Shown here: piece by piece, positions 42,860 through 51,558 of the stretch
Position numbering within the stretch: position 1 is the first letter of the stretch
Layout of the letters: every line of letters begins with the position of its first letter
Source of the DNA: SpSt-1165 sp964391725
GTDB taxonomy: Bacteria; Chloroflexota; Anaerolineae; Anaerolineales; Anaerolineaceae
Length of the DNA: 64,000 bases
Direction of reading: 5' to 3'
NCBI GenBank assembly: GCA_964391725.1
Contig: CAYMNB010000008.1
Coordinates: 15,327 to 79,326 of the forward strand
The notes under the pieces: model-generated
Seen by the model: only the letters and a program-made list of their open reading frames with translations
What the model was told of the DNA's origin: nothing
Databases searched by the model: none
Made by a program: the position numbers and the translations under genes

Positions 42860-44224
42860 TCAGCCAATTGACGCCGTTCCGTACAAACGCTCACGCACTT
42901 CGATCAATTTACGACGCAGTTTGGTATCGGTTTCCACCAGGTCTGACACTTTGGTGCAGGCATGCATCACCGTGGTGTGGTCACGTCCACCCATAGCTTC
43001 ACCAATTTGAGGTAATGAAATATTGGCGTCTTCACGCAGGATATACATGGCAACCTGGCGTGGCAATGACACTATGCGAGACCGTTCGCGCCCCAAAAGA
43101 CGCTCTTTCTCGATGCCGAACACAGAGGCCACCACCGCCAGCACATCGTCTGTGTTCAAGGAGCTTTGCTGCGGCATCAGGTCAACCAGGGCGATATTTA
43201 CCAGTTCAATGCTCATATCCTGCCCCATCAGGTCTGAATAAGCCAGCACCCGGTTCAGGGCACCTTCCAGTTCACGGATGTTAGATTGAATCCGCCGCGC
43301 AATCAGGTCGAGGATTTCAGGATCGACCAGACGCCCCGCCCGTTCAGCCTTCGAGCGCAAAATGGCAATGCGTGTTTCCAAATCAGGCGGTTGGATATCC
43401 ACGATGAGGCCCCATTCAAAACGAGAGCGCAGCCTTTCTTCCAGGGTCACCAACCCTTTGGGCGACCGGTCTGAACTGATTACCACCTGTTTTTCCTGGC
43501 GGTAGAGAGTGTTGAAAGTATGGAAAAATTCCTCCTGGGTCTGCTCCTTGCCCATCAAGAACTGGATATCATCGATCATCAACACATCGATGGTGCGATA
43601 CCGTTCGCGGAATGCAACCGGCGTGCCGTTGCGGACCGAATTGATGAAGTCATTGGTGAATTCTTCTGAAGAAACATACAACACCTTCAGGCCTTTTTGC
43701 TGGATCGAACGGCCGATGGCGTGCAGTAAGTGCGTTTTTCCCAGCCCAACGCCACCGTAAAGAAAAAGTGGGTTGTACGCATGAGCGGGCGATTCTGACA
43801 CCGCCAAACAGGCGGCATGTGCCAGACGGTTGCTGGGTCCCACCACAAAGTTCTGGAACGTATAGCGTCCATTGATAGAGAAAGTTGGCTTGGGTTCTGC
43901 AACTGGCAGCGTCAACGGGCTGGTGTCGCCCTTATGAAGTTCTTCTTCCTCTTCATCAACAATTAAGGGAGAATCCTGTTGGTTAACAACCACAAAGCGG
44001 ATGGCTTGCGGAGAGCCCATGATACCAGAAAGCAGCTGCGAGACAGTGCTGGAAAGCCGGCTTTCCAGCCAATCGCGCGCATAACCGTTTTTTACACCGA
44101 TCGTGAATATCTCTTCGTTGTAATCAATGACACCCGTTTCTTTTACCCAGGTCTCATAAGACGATTGCGGCATTTGCATTTGCAGCTGTCCCAGGGCTGC
44201 CTGCCAGGCTTGTGTAGCATTCAT
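42860..44224 (-). CDS. dnaA: Chromosomal replication initiator DnaA
   Basis: DnaA melts the replication origin. Domain I (residues 1-80) starts MNATQAWQAALGQLQMQ, a short acidic linker (EEEEELHKG) forms domain II, and the AAA+ domain has Walker A GGVGLGKT (157-164) and Walker B VLMIDDIQ (214-221). The C-terminal DNA-binding domain contains GRDHTTVMHA. I start at ATG 44224 (454 aa) since GGAGA stands upstream and it matches the family N-terminus; an ATG 8 codons earlier is possible. Unlike the usual order, neither dnaN nor rpmH is next to it. Confidence 0.97.
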   Translation of the reverse strand: MNATQAWQAALGQLQMQMPQSSYETWVKETGVIDYNEEIFTIGVKNGYARDWLESRLSSTVSQLLSGIMGSPQAIRFVVVNQQDSPLIVDEEEEELHKGDTSPLTLPVAEPKPTFSINGRYTFQNFVVGPSNRLAHAACLAVSESPAHAYNPLFLYGGVGLGKTHLLHAIGRSIQQKGLKVLYVSSEEFTNDFINSVRNGTPVAFRERYRTIDVLMIDDIQFLMGKEQTQEEFFHTFNTLYRQEKQVVISSDRSPKGLVTLEERLRSRFEWGLIVDIQPPDLETRIAILRSKAERAGRLVDPEILDLIARRIQSNIRELEGALNRVLAYSDLMGQDMSIELVNIALVDLMPQQSSLNTDDVLAVVASVFGIEKERLLGRERSRIVSLPRQVAMYILREDANISLPQIGEAMGGRDHTTVMHACTKVSDLVETDTKLRRKLIEVRERLYGTASIG

Positions 44225-44808
44225 GGTTTGTTCTCCGATAGATAGCATCTTAGATTCCCCTCACCCTTTTATATTGTTCTTCGCACTACCCTCCCTGTTA
44301 TGATGTTATAGATCAGCTTAAAGAATACTAATCAATCAACACCCGTTGGATTCGATGACGAAAAGGCAGTTATTCAATCTCTCAAACGTGTTCCAATTCT
44401 AACAAAAAGAAGCCTATTCCTCAACCCAAAAAACTTCAGTTTGCCTAAAATTTTCCCATGATTTAAGATTGGCTGAACCTTAAAGAAAACCAAGGGATTG
44501 CCACATCCTTTGTTAGTTTTTAGAGAACCGAGTAAAACGATTGAGTACAGTACCTGCAAGCAAGTCCTGCACACATATCCCTATATATGGGGGTATGCGG
44601 AAAAGTAATTGAATTTCGCAAGCCAATCTACTCTTACCTTAAAGAATGTACAAGGTTTTGAAAAAAATAAATGGCTGTTTACTTAATGTTTCCCTGTGTT
44701 TCACAGCTGAAAAGGCTGGGTTTCAGCGTCAATCGCCACAATTGACACTTGACGATCTGCCAGGAACACCTAAAATAGAATATAATTTCTATTTTAGGAT
44801 CGTCAACT
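44225..44808. other. AT-rich gene-free region upstream of dnaA
   Basis: This 584-bp stretch is the longest non-coding region in the window and is clearly richer in AT than its surroundings. It could hold the dnaA promoter or the origin. I looked for DnaA boxes (TTATCCACA and close variants on both strands) and found none convincing; TGTGTTTCA near 44695 is only a weak match. An imperfect dyad around CCCTATATATGGGG lies near 44580-44600. Short ORFs here have no family features. The last 60 bases hold the inverted repeat described separately. Confidence 0.5.
44749..44806 (+). promoter_or_regulatory. Promoter and double inverted repeat before the transglycosylase gene
   Basis: TTGACG (44749-44754) and TAAAAT (44771-44776) with a 16-bp spacer form a likely promoter. 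It is embedded in a two-part inverted repeat. The outer arms are TTGACGATC (44749-44757) and GATCGTCAA (44798-44806); the inner arms are CTAAAATAGAA (44770-44780) and TTCTATTTTAG (44787-44797) around TATAAT. The repeat ends two bases before the start codon. Confidence 0.65.
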
Positions 44809-45363
44809 ATGGGCCGCTTTTTATTGTTCTTAGGGATTGTGATTGGAGCTTCTGCGTTGGTGTTTGGGGTAACCAACTTTGTATTGCCACTCACCCCCGT
44901 CACTGCAGCGAATACGGAACCTGTGGCATCTGCGAAGGCAGCTGAATCCGGTTGCTCTATCAGCACCAATTTTCCTGACAATGTGCGCCGTTGGTGTGGC
45001 CTGATCACCCAGCACGCCGCCTACCATGGCATCGACCCGAATTTAATCGCCGCTATGATCTGGCAAGAAAGCGGTGGCAATCCAGATGCTTATTCCAAAG
45101 ATGGCGCGGTGGGCCTCATGCAGGTAATGCCGCGCGATGGCCTTGCCGCCAATTTCATGTGCCCCAACGGCCCTTGTTTTGCCAACCGTCCCTCGATGCA
45201 GGAATTATACGATCCCGCCTTCAATATCGAATACGGTACACGCTTTCTCAGCGGCCTTGTCAGCCGCTATGGCAATTCTCGTGATGCACTAAAAGCCTAT
45301 GGACCCGCCAATGTCGGCTACTATTATGCCGATATCGTGTTGGGTTTATATGACCGCCGCTAA
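44809..45363 (+). CDS. Lytic transglycosylase (SLT domain), membrane-anchored
   Basis: This cleaves peptidoglycan glycan strands outside the membrane. Residues 4-26 form a signal anchor. The SLT domain begins near residue 66 with the catalytic Glu87 in IWQESGGNPDAYS, followed by GLMQVMP (102-108) and LKAYGPANVGYY near the end. A Cys pair (C49, C63) precedes the domain. At 184 aa it is a minimal, single-domain form. It is convergent with the LysM-M23 gene across a terminator, so two wall hydrolases are neighbours. Confidence 0.9.
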   Translation: MGRFLLFLGIVIGASALVFGVTNFVLPLTPVTAANTEPVASAKAAESGCSISTNFPDNVRRWCGLITQHAAYHGIDPNLIAAMIWQESGGNPDAYSKDGAVGLMQVMPRDGLAANFMCPNGPCFANRPSMQELYDPAFNIEYGTRFLSGLVSRYGNSRDALKAYGPANVGYYYADIVLGLYDRR

Positions 45364-45382
45364 GGTGAAAAGTTGAAAAAAA

Positions 45383-45412
45383 GCTCTCTACGACCAAGAG
45401 AGCCTTTCGTTT
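45383..45412 (+). terminator. Terminator after the transglycosylase gene
   Basis: GCTCTCT (45383-45389) pairs with AGAGAGC (45397-45403), followed by a T-rich stretch. On the other strand the A-rich flank gives a T-run, so it may also serve the convergent M23 gene. Confidence 0.75.
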
Positions 45413-45416
45413 TCTG

Positions 45417-46622
45417 TTAGTTCAGCCAATCCATCGGATTCGGGCGGCCGTACGCGGTGTGCCGCAGCTCAAAGTGCAGGTGCGGGCCGCTGGAATTGCC
45501 GGTTGAGCCCAATCCGCCGATAATGTCACCAGAATAAACATACTGACCACAGCCATAATTGATGTAGTCCAGATGCGCATACAACGACTGCCAGCCGTTG
45601 CCGTGGTCAATTACCACCACATTGCCATAGCCGTAATTGTTCCAACCAGAATAAACCACTACACCGGCATCAATCGCCCAGATTGCATAACCCGTACGTC
45701 CACCGATATCGATACCGAAATGGTTGGTTTCAGGCGAATAATGGTAACCGGAGAGATAACGTTCCACTGTCGGCCAGATCATTGTACCGGTGCCAATCGG
45801 GCCATCCAAAATGGCGCCGCAAGCGCCGGGGCCAAAGATCGAAGCCTGCGCAGCGGTTTCACGGGTGATCAATGGCGCACTCCACGAGATGTACTCACGC
45901 TTGCCGCCGGGAATGATTAGCCAGGTGTCGGCTTCAATATTCGGGTTACTGTAATCACCGATGGTTTCCGCATCCAGATTGTTGCCAGGAAAATTGATAA
46001 TTTCTTCCACATCCACATTAAAATATTCAGCCACCCCATTCAAGCCATCACCGGCATGCCAACGGTGGTAGGTGCCATCGACGGGTAGAATGAATAATTC
46101 CTGGCCTGGTTTGAGCGCATGCGGGTTATCAACCAGGATGTGGTAGTTTGCCCACATCACAGTTTCCGGTTTTAGGTTGAACTTCAAACCAATGCCAAAG
46201 ATGGTATCGCCCTCTTCGACCGTATAGGTCGTCACATCCCAACGCGGCCGGCTTGGAAGGTCAGTGTGCAGCTTGGTCAGGCGCGCCAAACCATCATCAT
46301 AAGCGCCGTAAGCATACGGCTCGCCCATCTCAGGCAGCGCGACATCAACTTCCTCATCCTCTGCATCTTGCATTGGCGCTGCCAGGCCAGATGAACCGGG
46401 GTTTGGTTCCGCCCCCTGCACTGGCAGATAGTAGCGGCTCATCACCCAGATGACCATCGCCACCAGGGCGATCATCAACACCACGGTGCCAACTCGCTGC
46501 ACAATCTCAACAAAACCAAGTTGCTGGATCGTATTCCATAGATTGATCTGTTTTTTCTGTAGCGGATCGTTTACATCACGCTGTATATCATCATTCAATG
46601 ATGCTTCTGTCGTTTCAGTCAT
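45417..46622 (-). CDS. LysM-containing M23 metallopeptidase
   Basis: A membrane-anchored cell-wall endopeptidase of 401 aa. One transmembrane segment lies at about residues 44-61, followed by a Pro/Glu-rich linker. Two LysM-like wall-binding units lie at about 131-180 (TYTVEEGDTIFGIGLKFNL) and 185-238. The M23 domain has H301-x3-D305 (HFGIDIGG) and GPHLHFEL near the C-terminus, so the zinc site is complete. It is a paralogue of the shorter M23 protein at 797-1531. Confidence 0.92.
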   Translation of the reverse strand: MTETTEASLNDDIQRDVNDPLQKKQINLWNTIQQLGFVEIVQRVGTVVLMIALVAMVIWVMSRYYLPVQGAEPNPGSSGLAAPMQDAEDEEVDVALPEMGEPYAYGAYDDGLARLTKLHTDLPSRPRWDVTTYTVEEGDTIFGIGLKFNLKPETVMWANYHILVDNPHALKPGQELFILPVDGTYHRWHAGDGLNGVAEYFNVDVEEIINFPGNNLDAETIGDYSNPNIEADTWLIIPGGKREYISWSAPLITRETAAQASIFGPGACGAILDGPIGTGTMIWPTVERYLSGYHYSPETNHFGIDIGGRTGYAIWAIDAGVVVYSGWNNYGYGNVVVIDHGNGWQSLYAHLDYINYGCGQYVYSGDIIGGLGSTGNSSGPHLHFELRHTAYGRPNPMDWLN

Positions 46623-46711
46623 ATAACCTCAATCTCCATCTTATCATATCGGAAAATTGATAGTCAAGCGCCCACACTACGCTTGCATGACGATTCTTAT
46701 TCAGAGAATGC

Positions 46712-47938
46712 TCATATTTGCACTTTAAACAGCGCCTTTTTTTCATCTTTGCTCAGCCAATAATAGCCGAGAGCAGCCAATAAGGGGAAAAGAGCTGCTC
46801 CAAACCAGATGGCCCGCATGCCCAGGGTGTCGTTAATCAGGCCGCCAACCAACGGGCCCACCCCCGAAGCGATTGGCCAATGCAGGCTGAACAGACTCAT
46901 ATAACGGCCACGCATGGATTCAGGCGCCAGGTTCGCTGCATAAGTGGTGGCAGACGGCACGAAGAACATCTCACCGCAGGTCAACGCCACAAAGGCCAGC
47001 CACAACATCCAGAAATTTTGGGCGAAGGCAAAACTGCTGATAGACACCGCGTAAACAACACAGCCGATCATCATCGATTGCAGGTATGTGTAACGTTTCG
47101 ACCATTGGGTGAAAAAGATCTGCAGAAACACCACCATGGAGGCGTTTGTCAGCGGCAGCAAACCATACAGGGCTTCGATAATCCCCAACTCTTGCTTGGC
47201 ATACAACGAAGACAGAGTCCAAACGATCGAAAAGCCCACCGTGGCAAGCACGATCAACAGGGTGGAAACCATAAACTGGCGGTCTCTAAACACCAACTGG
47301 TAGCCCCGAAACATGGCTGTAATGTCCAATCCATCCCGCAGACTGCTCTTTTCGGCAATCGTTTCATGGGTGCCAAATAGAAGTATGATGCCAAAAGCCA
47401 CCATCGCGCCCGCTGCCAGGAACAAAGCCAACTCATAAGACGAAGCAATCAACGCACCGCCGATCATCGGGCCGGTGGCGACCCCGATATTTTGCGCCAT
47501 CCTCACAACCGAATAGGCGTCAATACGCTTTTCGACCGGGATCAGGTCGATCAGCATGGCATCTACCCCCACGCGGAACAGCGAGTCAAACACGCCGCCG
47601 AAGACCATCACCACGATAAAAGCCGGCATCGAGCTTGCCGCCACCATTCCCACGTAGGTCAAAGCATGTGAGACCACCCCGATGATCATGGCTGGTTTGC
47701 GACCGACCGAATCAGCGATAGGCCCCGCCAAAAAAGTAGCCGCCAGGCTGGTGATTGAGCGAATGGTCAATAAGACCGCAGTTGCGGTCAGGGCCAATTC
47801 CAGCTTCCCGCTGACGTAGATCATAGTGAACGGCCAGATCATGCTGGAACCGGCACGGCTGATGATGGTACCGACAAACAGCAGCCAGAATTGGCGGGGA
47901 TAGCCTGCTTTAACCGCAGTACGCAGTTGTGTGAACAT
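46712..47938 (-). CDS. MFS transporter
   Basis: A 408-aa major facilitator carrier with twelve predicted membrane segments. LAGPIADSVGRKPAMI is the motif A loop between TM2 and TM3, and VRMAQNIGVATGPMIGGAL is the motif C-like stretch of drug:H+ antiporters. The group contains many efflux pumps, so export of a small molecule is likely. It is divergent from the UPF0173 gene with 114 bases between starts. The substrate is unknown. Confidence 0.85.
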   Translation of the reverse strand: MFTQLRTAVKAGYPRQFWLLFVGTIISRAGSSMIWPFTMIYVSGKLELALTATAVLLTIRSITSLAATFLAGPIADSVGRKPAMIIGVVSHALTYVGMVAASSMPAFIVVMVFGGVFDSLFRVGVDAMLIDLIPVEKRIDAYSVVRMAQNIGVATGPMIGGALIASSYELALFLAAGAMVAFGIILLFGTHETIAEKSSLRDGLDITAMFRGYQLVFRDRQFMVSTLLIVLATVGFSIVWTLSSLYAKQELGIIEALYGLLPLTNASMVVFLQIFFTQWSKRYTYLQSMMIGCVVYAVSISSFAFAQNFWMLWLAFVALTCGEMFFVPSATTYAANLAPESMRGRYMSLFSLHWPIASGVGPLVGGLINDTLGMRAIWFGAALFPLLAALGYYWLSKDEKKALFKVQI

Positions 47939-48052
47939 TCACCATCTCCAATCGACCATGTCCTTGCTATAATGATAGAGAAAACGACATCCAGCAGTCA
48001 GGATTGTATCAACCACAACCAACTGCGTCAATCATCACAAGGAGGCTTTCAA

Positions 48053-48733
48053 ATGCACACAATCACATGGTATGGACATGCCACCTTCGGCATGCAGATC
48101 GACCAGTATAAAATCCTGGTTGACCCTTATTTCTCGCAAAACCCGGTCACCCCTGTCACCGCGCAGGAAATGTCCGCAGATTTTATCCTGGTCACGCATG
48201 GCCACTTCGACCATGTTGGTGATTCGGTGGAAATTGCCAAGCGCTGCGGTTCTTTGATCATCGCCAATGCTGAAATCGCCGGCTGGATGAAAAACAAAGG
48301 CGTGCAGGCGCACCCCCAGCAGATCGGCGGTGGCTACCAGCACCCCTTCGGCTATGTGAAACTAACCCCCGCCCTGCATGGCTCCAAACTGCCCGATGGT
48401 TCTTATGGCGGATTGGCAGCCGGTTTTCTCATTACGACCAATGACCACAAAATCATCTACCTCGCCGGTGACACCGGAATCTTCTCAGAGATGGCGCTAT
48501 TAGGTGAAGAAGGCATTGACCTGGCTGTGCTGCCCATCGGCGACAATTACACCATGGGGCCCAAAGATGCCCTGCGTGCCTTGAAAATGCTGCAACCCAC
48601 GACCGTCATCCCCATGCATGTCAACACATGGGACTTGATTGCGCAGGATGTGGATGCCTGGAAACAACAGGTGGAATCCACCACCAACACCCACTGCCAT
48701 CCTTTGAAACCCGGCGAAAGTTTTTCGTTCTGA
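48053..48733 (+). CDS. UPF0173 family metal-dependent hydrolase
   Basis: A metallo-beta-lactamase-fold protein of 226 aa. The metal site THGHFDHVGD is complete, and the family start ITWYGHATFGMQI and the later GDTGIFSEMALLGE and VIPMHVNTW blocks identify UPF0173 (UlaG-like) proteins. The physiological substrate of this family is not established. I start at ATG 48053 because GGAGG lies 7 bases before it; an ORF from 47891 would add 54 residues that overlap the divergent MFS gene. Its stop abuts the convergent Rieske gene with no base between. Confidence 0.88.
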   Translation: MHTITWYGHATFGMQIDQYKILVDPYFSQNPVTPVTAQEMSADFILVTHGHFDHVGDSVEIAKRCGSLIIANAEIAGWMKNKGVQAHPQQIGGGYQHPFGYVKLTPALHGSKLPDGSYGGLAAGFLITTNDHKIIYLAGDTGIFSEMALLGEEGIDLAVLPIGDNYTMGPKDALRALKMLQPTTVIPMHVNTWDLIAQDVDAWKQQVESTTNTHCHPLKPGESFSF

Positions 48734-49735
48734 TCAGCGATTACTCTTCCCGATTAGTTCCCGCCGTCTTCGGCGGTATTCGAGGATTGGATAATCGGCA
48801 GGAAACAGTTTTTCGCCGATATCCAGGTCACTGCGCCTTGGCAGCTGGGTTTCTACCACACGTTTGTCCTGACGTTCAATGCGCAGGTTCATCAGCCAGG
48901 CAGCCGCCAAAAATAATTCGCGCAAGATAGGTGTTTTTAATATTCGCTGATAATAACGGAAATACATGCGTGAATTCTCTGCGTCAATCGGCACAAACCC
49001 CGCCACCACACGCATATCTTCGGAAATCCAATTCTGCCACAGGTTGGGCATACGCAGCTGCAGTGATGGATGCCGGGCGGGCTTTTCCACCTGCTTTAAT
49101 GTCTTTCCGGTCGTGGCGCCATCATCCTCGCGGTTGCTGACCCAGATGTTCAACATGGTTGGCTCAGACCACTCATGGTGCCACTCCACCACCGGCCCAT
49201 CCACCACGCGCCGGTTGCCTCGCCCGATGGTATTGTGATGCACCAGCCACAAATGCGCCACGTCAAGCTGGTTTTCGATCACCCGCGAATAATCGACCAT
49301 CCAATGATCAACAACCGTTGTGTAAGCAAAAGCTTCGTGGGGCAATTCATCCAACCAGCCCAGCGGCGGCAGATCTTCTTCCTTCTCCACCTCACCCCAA
49401 TACAGGAAGATGAAACCATGGCGTTCGATCACGGGATAAGCGCTGGCATTGAATTTGGCTTGAGCGCCGGCTGCCCTGCCGATCGATGGCACATACACAC
49501 AATCGCCATTGGCCGCAAATTCCAATCCATGGAAGGGGCATTGCACATGTCCGTCGACGATCTTGCCGCAGCTGAGTTGTGCGCCGCGGTGCGGACAGGT
49601 GTCCACCAGGCAAACGACCTTGCCATCTGTGCCACGCCAGAACAACAGGCGTTCACCCAGCCGTTTCACCCCCAGCATTTTGCCTTTTTTCACCTCATGC
49701 GATTCAAGCACAACATACCATTGGTTGCGAATCAT
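48734..49735 (-). CDS. Rieske-type aromatic ring-hydroxylating oxygenase
   Basis: The N-terminal Rieske [2Fe-2S] domain has C-x-H (TCPHRGAQL) and C-x2-H (CPFHGLEF) ligands. The catalytic domain has the mononuclear iron set in ENQLDVAHLWLVHHNT, with both His and the bridging Asp. The length of 333 aa and the start MIRNQWYVVLESHEV resemble the PaO/vanillate-demethylase-like branch. Electron-transfer partners are not in the window. The substrate is unknown; demethylation or hydroxylation of an aromatic compound is typical. Confidence 0.87.
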   Translation of the reverse strand: MIRNQWYVVLESHEVKKGKMLGVKRLGERLLFWRGTDGKVVCLVDTCPHRGAQLSCGKIVDGHVQCPFHGLEFAANGDCVYVPSIGRAAGAQAKFNASAYPVIERHGFIFLYWGEVEKEEDLPPLGWLDELPHEAFAYTTVVDHWMVDYSRVIENQLDVAHLWLVHHNTIGRGNRRVVDGPVVEWHHEWSEPTMLNIWVSNREDDGATTGKTLKQVEKPARHPSLQLRMPNLWQNWISEDMRVVAGFVPIDAENSRMYFRYYQRILKTPILRELFLAAAWLMNLRIERQDKRVVETQLPRRSDLDIGEKLFPADYPILEYRRRRRELIGKSNR

Positions 49736-49792
49736 CTTCTCTCCTGTAGCCTCATTAAGTATCTCATCAGTGAATCAACACAACGCCATAAA

Positions 49793-50557
49793 TCATTCGG
49801 CCGCCAGTTTTTTTCGTTTCCAGCGCAGATAGGGACCGGCTAACTTACGCAATAGATATTTCACGTACAACGGTGACCAGCGTGAACCGCCGTCACGCAA
49901 GTGAATGCGCAGCATATCCGGCCAGCAGCGGTCATCCTCAGCGATCGTCTTGGCATCACCATGCAGGCGGAAGTTGGCCCAATGTTCATGGATATACAAG
50001 ATCGGTGCTTCTTTTGCCAGGCGCAGCCACAGGTCGTAATCCATGGCGAAATAAACCGAATCGTCCAATGGCCCCACCTTGCGCCAAAGGTCGGCCCGCC
50101 AAAAAGCCGCTTGCTGGCAGATATGTACATACCCGCGCCGCAATCGCCGGTAATCGGTTTGCGCAGACGGAAATTCGCCAATTTTCTCATCGTTTGTATT
50201 GATGAAAAAACCATGTCCATACACCATGCCAACTGTGGGATTTTCCTCTAAGGCAGCTATCGCCTGTTCAACCGCCTGCGGTTCCAGCGTATCATCCGAA
50301 TTCAACCACGCCATCACAGCCCCGTTTGCCCGCGAAAAACCTTTGTTAATCGCGTCGGTCTGCCCTTTGTCCTTTTCCGAGACCCAGTATGCCAGGCGAT
50401 CTTCATAGCGTCGGATAATATCCTGACTGCCATCAGTTGACCCGCCGTCTATGATGATATATTCGATATCATCGTAGGTCTGGTTCAACACCGACTGTAT
50501 GGTCCGTTCGAGAAAACGCGCCTGATTGAATGAAGGGGTCACAATGCTTACACGCAT
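49793..50557 (-). CDS. GT2 family glycosyltransferase (tandem copy 1)
   Basis: A 254-aa GT-A glycosyltransferase: VSIVTPSFNQARFLERTIQS starts the nucleotide-binding fold, YIIIDGGSTDGSQDII is the next block, and MAWLNSDDTLEPQA carries the metal-binding DD. I start at ATG 50557, overlapping the previous stop as TAATG with GGAGA upstream; an ORF from 50671 adds 38 unsupported residues. It is clearly paralogous to the gene just upstream: both carry DRLAYWVSE with K/P-D-x-G-Q and then DAINKGF. It ends the second sugar cluster. Confidence 0.9.
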   Translation of the reverse strand: MRVSIVTPSFNQARFLERTIQSVLNQTYDDIEYIIIDGGSTDGSQDIIRRYEDRLAYWVSEKDKGQTDAINKGFSRANGAVMAWLNSDDTLEPQAVEQAIAALEENPTVGMVYGHGFFINTNDEKIGEFPSAQTDYRRLRRGYVHICQQAAFWRADLWRKVGPLDDSVYFAMDYDLWLRLAKEAPILYIHEHWANFRLHGDAKTIAEDDRCWPDMLRIHLRDGGSRWSPLYVKYLLRKLAGPYLRWKRKKLAAE

Positions 50558-51525
50558 TAATATTTTCTCCCGTATCTGGCATGTTTGCTGCGATAAAAGA
50601 TGGTTTTCAAAAAACCAAAGCCAAGCATGGCAAGCAGCGCAAACAACCAGCGGTGCCACTCCACCAGGCAAGTTTTGCTATGAAGGCGAAAACTGCGCCA
50701 GTATTCACGGAACGCCTGGCGTGCTTTGCCGGCATCCAACAGGTAACGTGCATTGAAGCGATGCGCAGCCGACTCTACCTTTTTATCAAACCCCTCTTTT
50801 TCCATCAATTTTCGCGTGTAAGGCTGCCCGCGCATCCATCCCACCAATCGGAAAGCATCAGCCCCGAAATTGGCGGCTTTGGCAACGTTCTTGGCGTCCG
50901 AATGTATTCGGGCCTTCGCCAAAAATTCCGGGATATGCACCATTTCACCCTCTAACGCCAGCCGTAACCATAAATGATGGTCCATCAGGTAATCGTAAGT
51001 CGTGTCCAGACCGCCCAATCCCACGAAGAGCTTGAGTCGGGTGAACACCGCCGGCTGCCCGATGATGTGAAAGGCCATCAAGTCTTCCAATTGCCAATCA
51101 CCGTACCTCATCTCATTGATGACAGTACCGTGCTCATTAATCGAGAGCACATCACCGTAAACAAGCGCCGCGTCGGGGTGATTTTGAAACGTGCGCACCG
51201 CCTTTAGCACCGCATTGGGCAGCAACACATCATCCGAGTTCAACCAGGCGATGATGATAGTCGCCTCATCGGCCTGTTGAAATCCTTTGTTGATCGCATC
51301 TGACTGCCCCGCATCCGGTTCCGAGACCCAATAAGCCAGCCGGTCAGCATACTTCTTGATAATGTCTACGCTACCGTCGGTCGAACCCCCGTCAATGACA
51401 ACATAGTTCAAAAAAGGATAAGCCTGACTGAGTACAGACTGCATGGTCTCTTCCAGAAATTGCGCCTGCTGAAAGGATGGCGTCACAATCGTAACCGGTG
51501 GCATGGTGAAATTGGTGATGGTCAT
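50557..51525 (-). CDS. GT2 family glycosyltransferase (tandem copy 2)
   Basis: A 322-aa GT-A enzyme with PPVTIVTPSFQQAQFLEET, YVVIDGGSTDGSVDII and IIAWLNSDDVLLPNA. It closely resembles its downstream neighbour in the first 120 residues, pointing to a tandem duplication, but has about 70 extra residues at the C-terminus including a hydrophobic stretch (WLFALLAMLGFGFLKTIFY) that may anchor it in the membrane. Confidence 0.9.
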   Translation of the reverse strand: MTITNFTMPPVTIVTPSFQQAQFLEETMQSVLSQAYPFLNYVVIDGGSTDGSVDIIKKYADRLAYWVSEPDAGQSDAINKGFQQADEATIIIAWLNSDDVLLPNAVLKAVRTFQNHPDAALVYGDVLSINEHGTVINEMRYGDWQLEDLMAFHIIGQPAVFTRLKLFVGLGGLDTTYDYLMDHHLWLRLALEGEMVHIPEFLAKARIHSDAKNVAKAANFGADAFRLVGWMRGQPYTRKLMEKEGFDKKVESAAHRFNARYLLDAGKARQAFREYWRSFRLHSKTCLVEWHRWLFALLAMLGFGFLKTIFYRSKHARYGRKY

Positions 51526-51558
51526 AGCCTGGCGGTAGAACCTTGCCCTTTCAGATGA

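Noticed and set aside
44374..44574. 66-aa minus-strand ORF in the dnaA upstream region
   Set aside because: No ribosome site, atypical composition and no recognisable domain; it is probably chance in AT-rich DNA.
44225..44808. DnaA-box cluster marking oriC
   Set aside because: Both strands were read for TTATCCACA and close variants; only one weak match was found, so an origin is not claimed.
44646..44945. 99-aa plus-strand ORF overlapping the transglycosylase start
   Set aside because: It overlaps the signal-anchor region of the transglycosylase in another frame, covers the inverted repeat, has no ribosome site and shows no family features.
47891..48052. N-terminal extension of the UPF0173 protein
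   Set aside because: The 54 added residues overlap the divergent MFS gene, have no homology pattern, and GGAGG is placed for ATG 48053.
50558..50671. 38-residue extension of the downstream GT2 protein
   Set aside because: It overlaps the upstream gene, and the TAATG junction with GGAGA supports ATG 50557.
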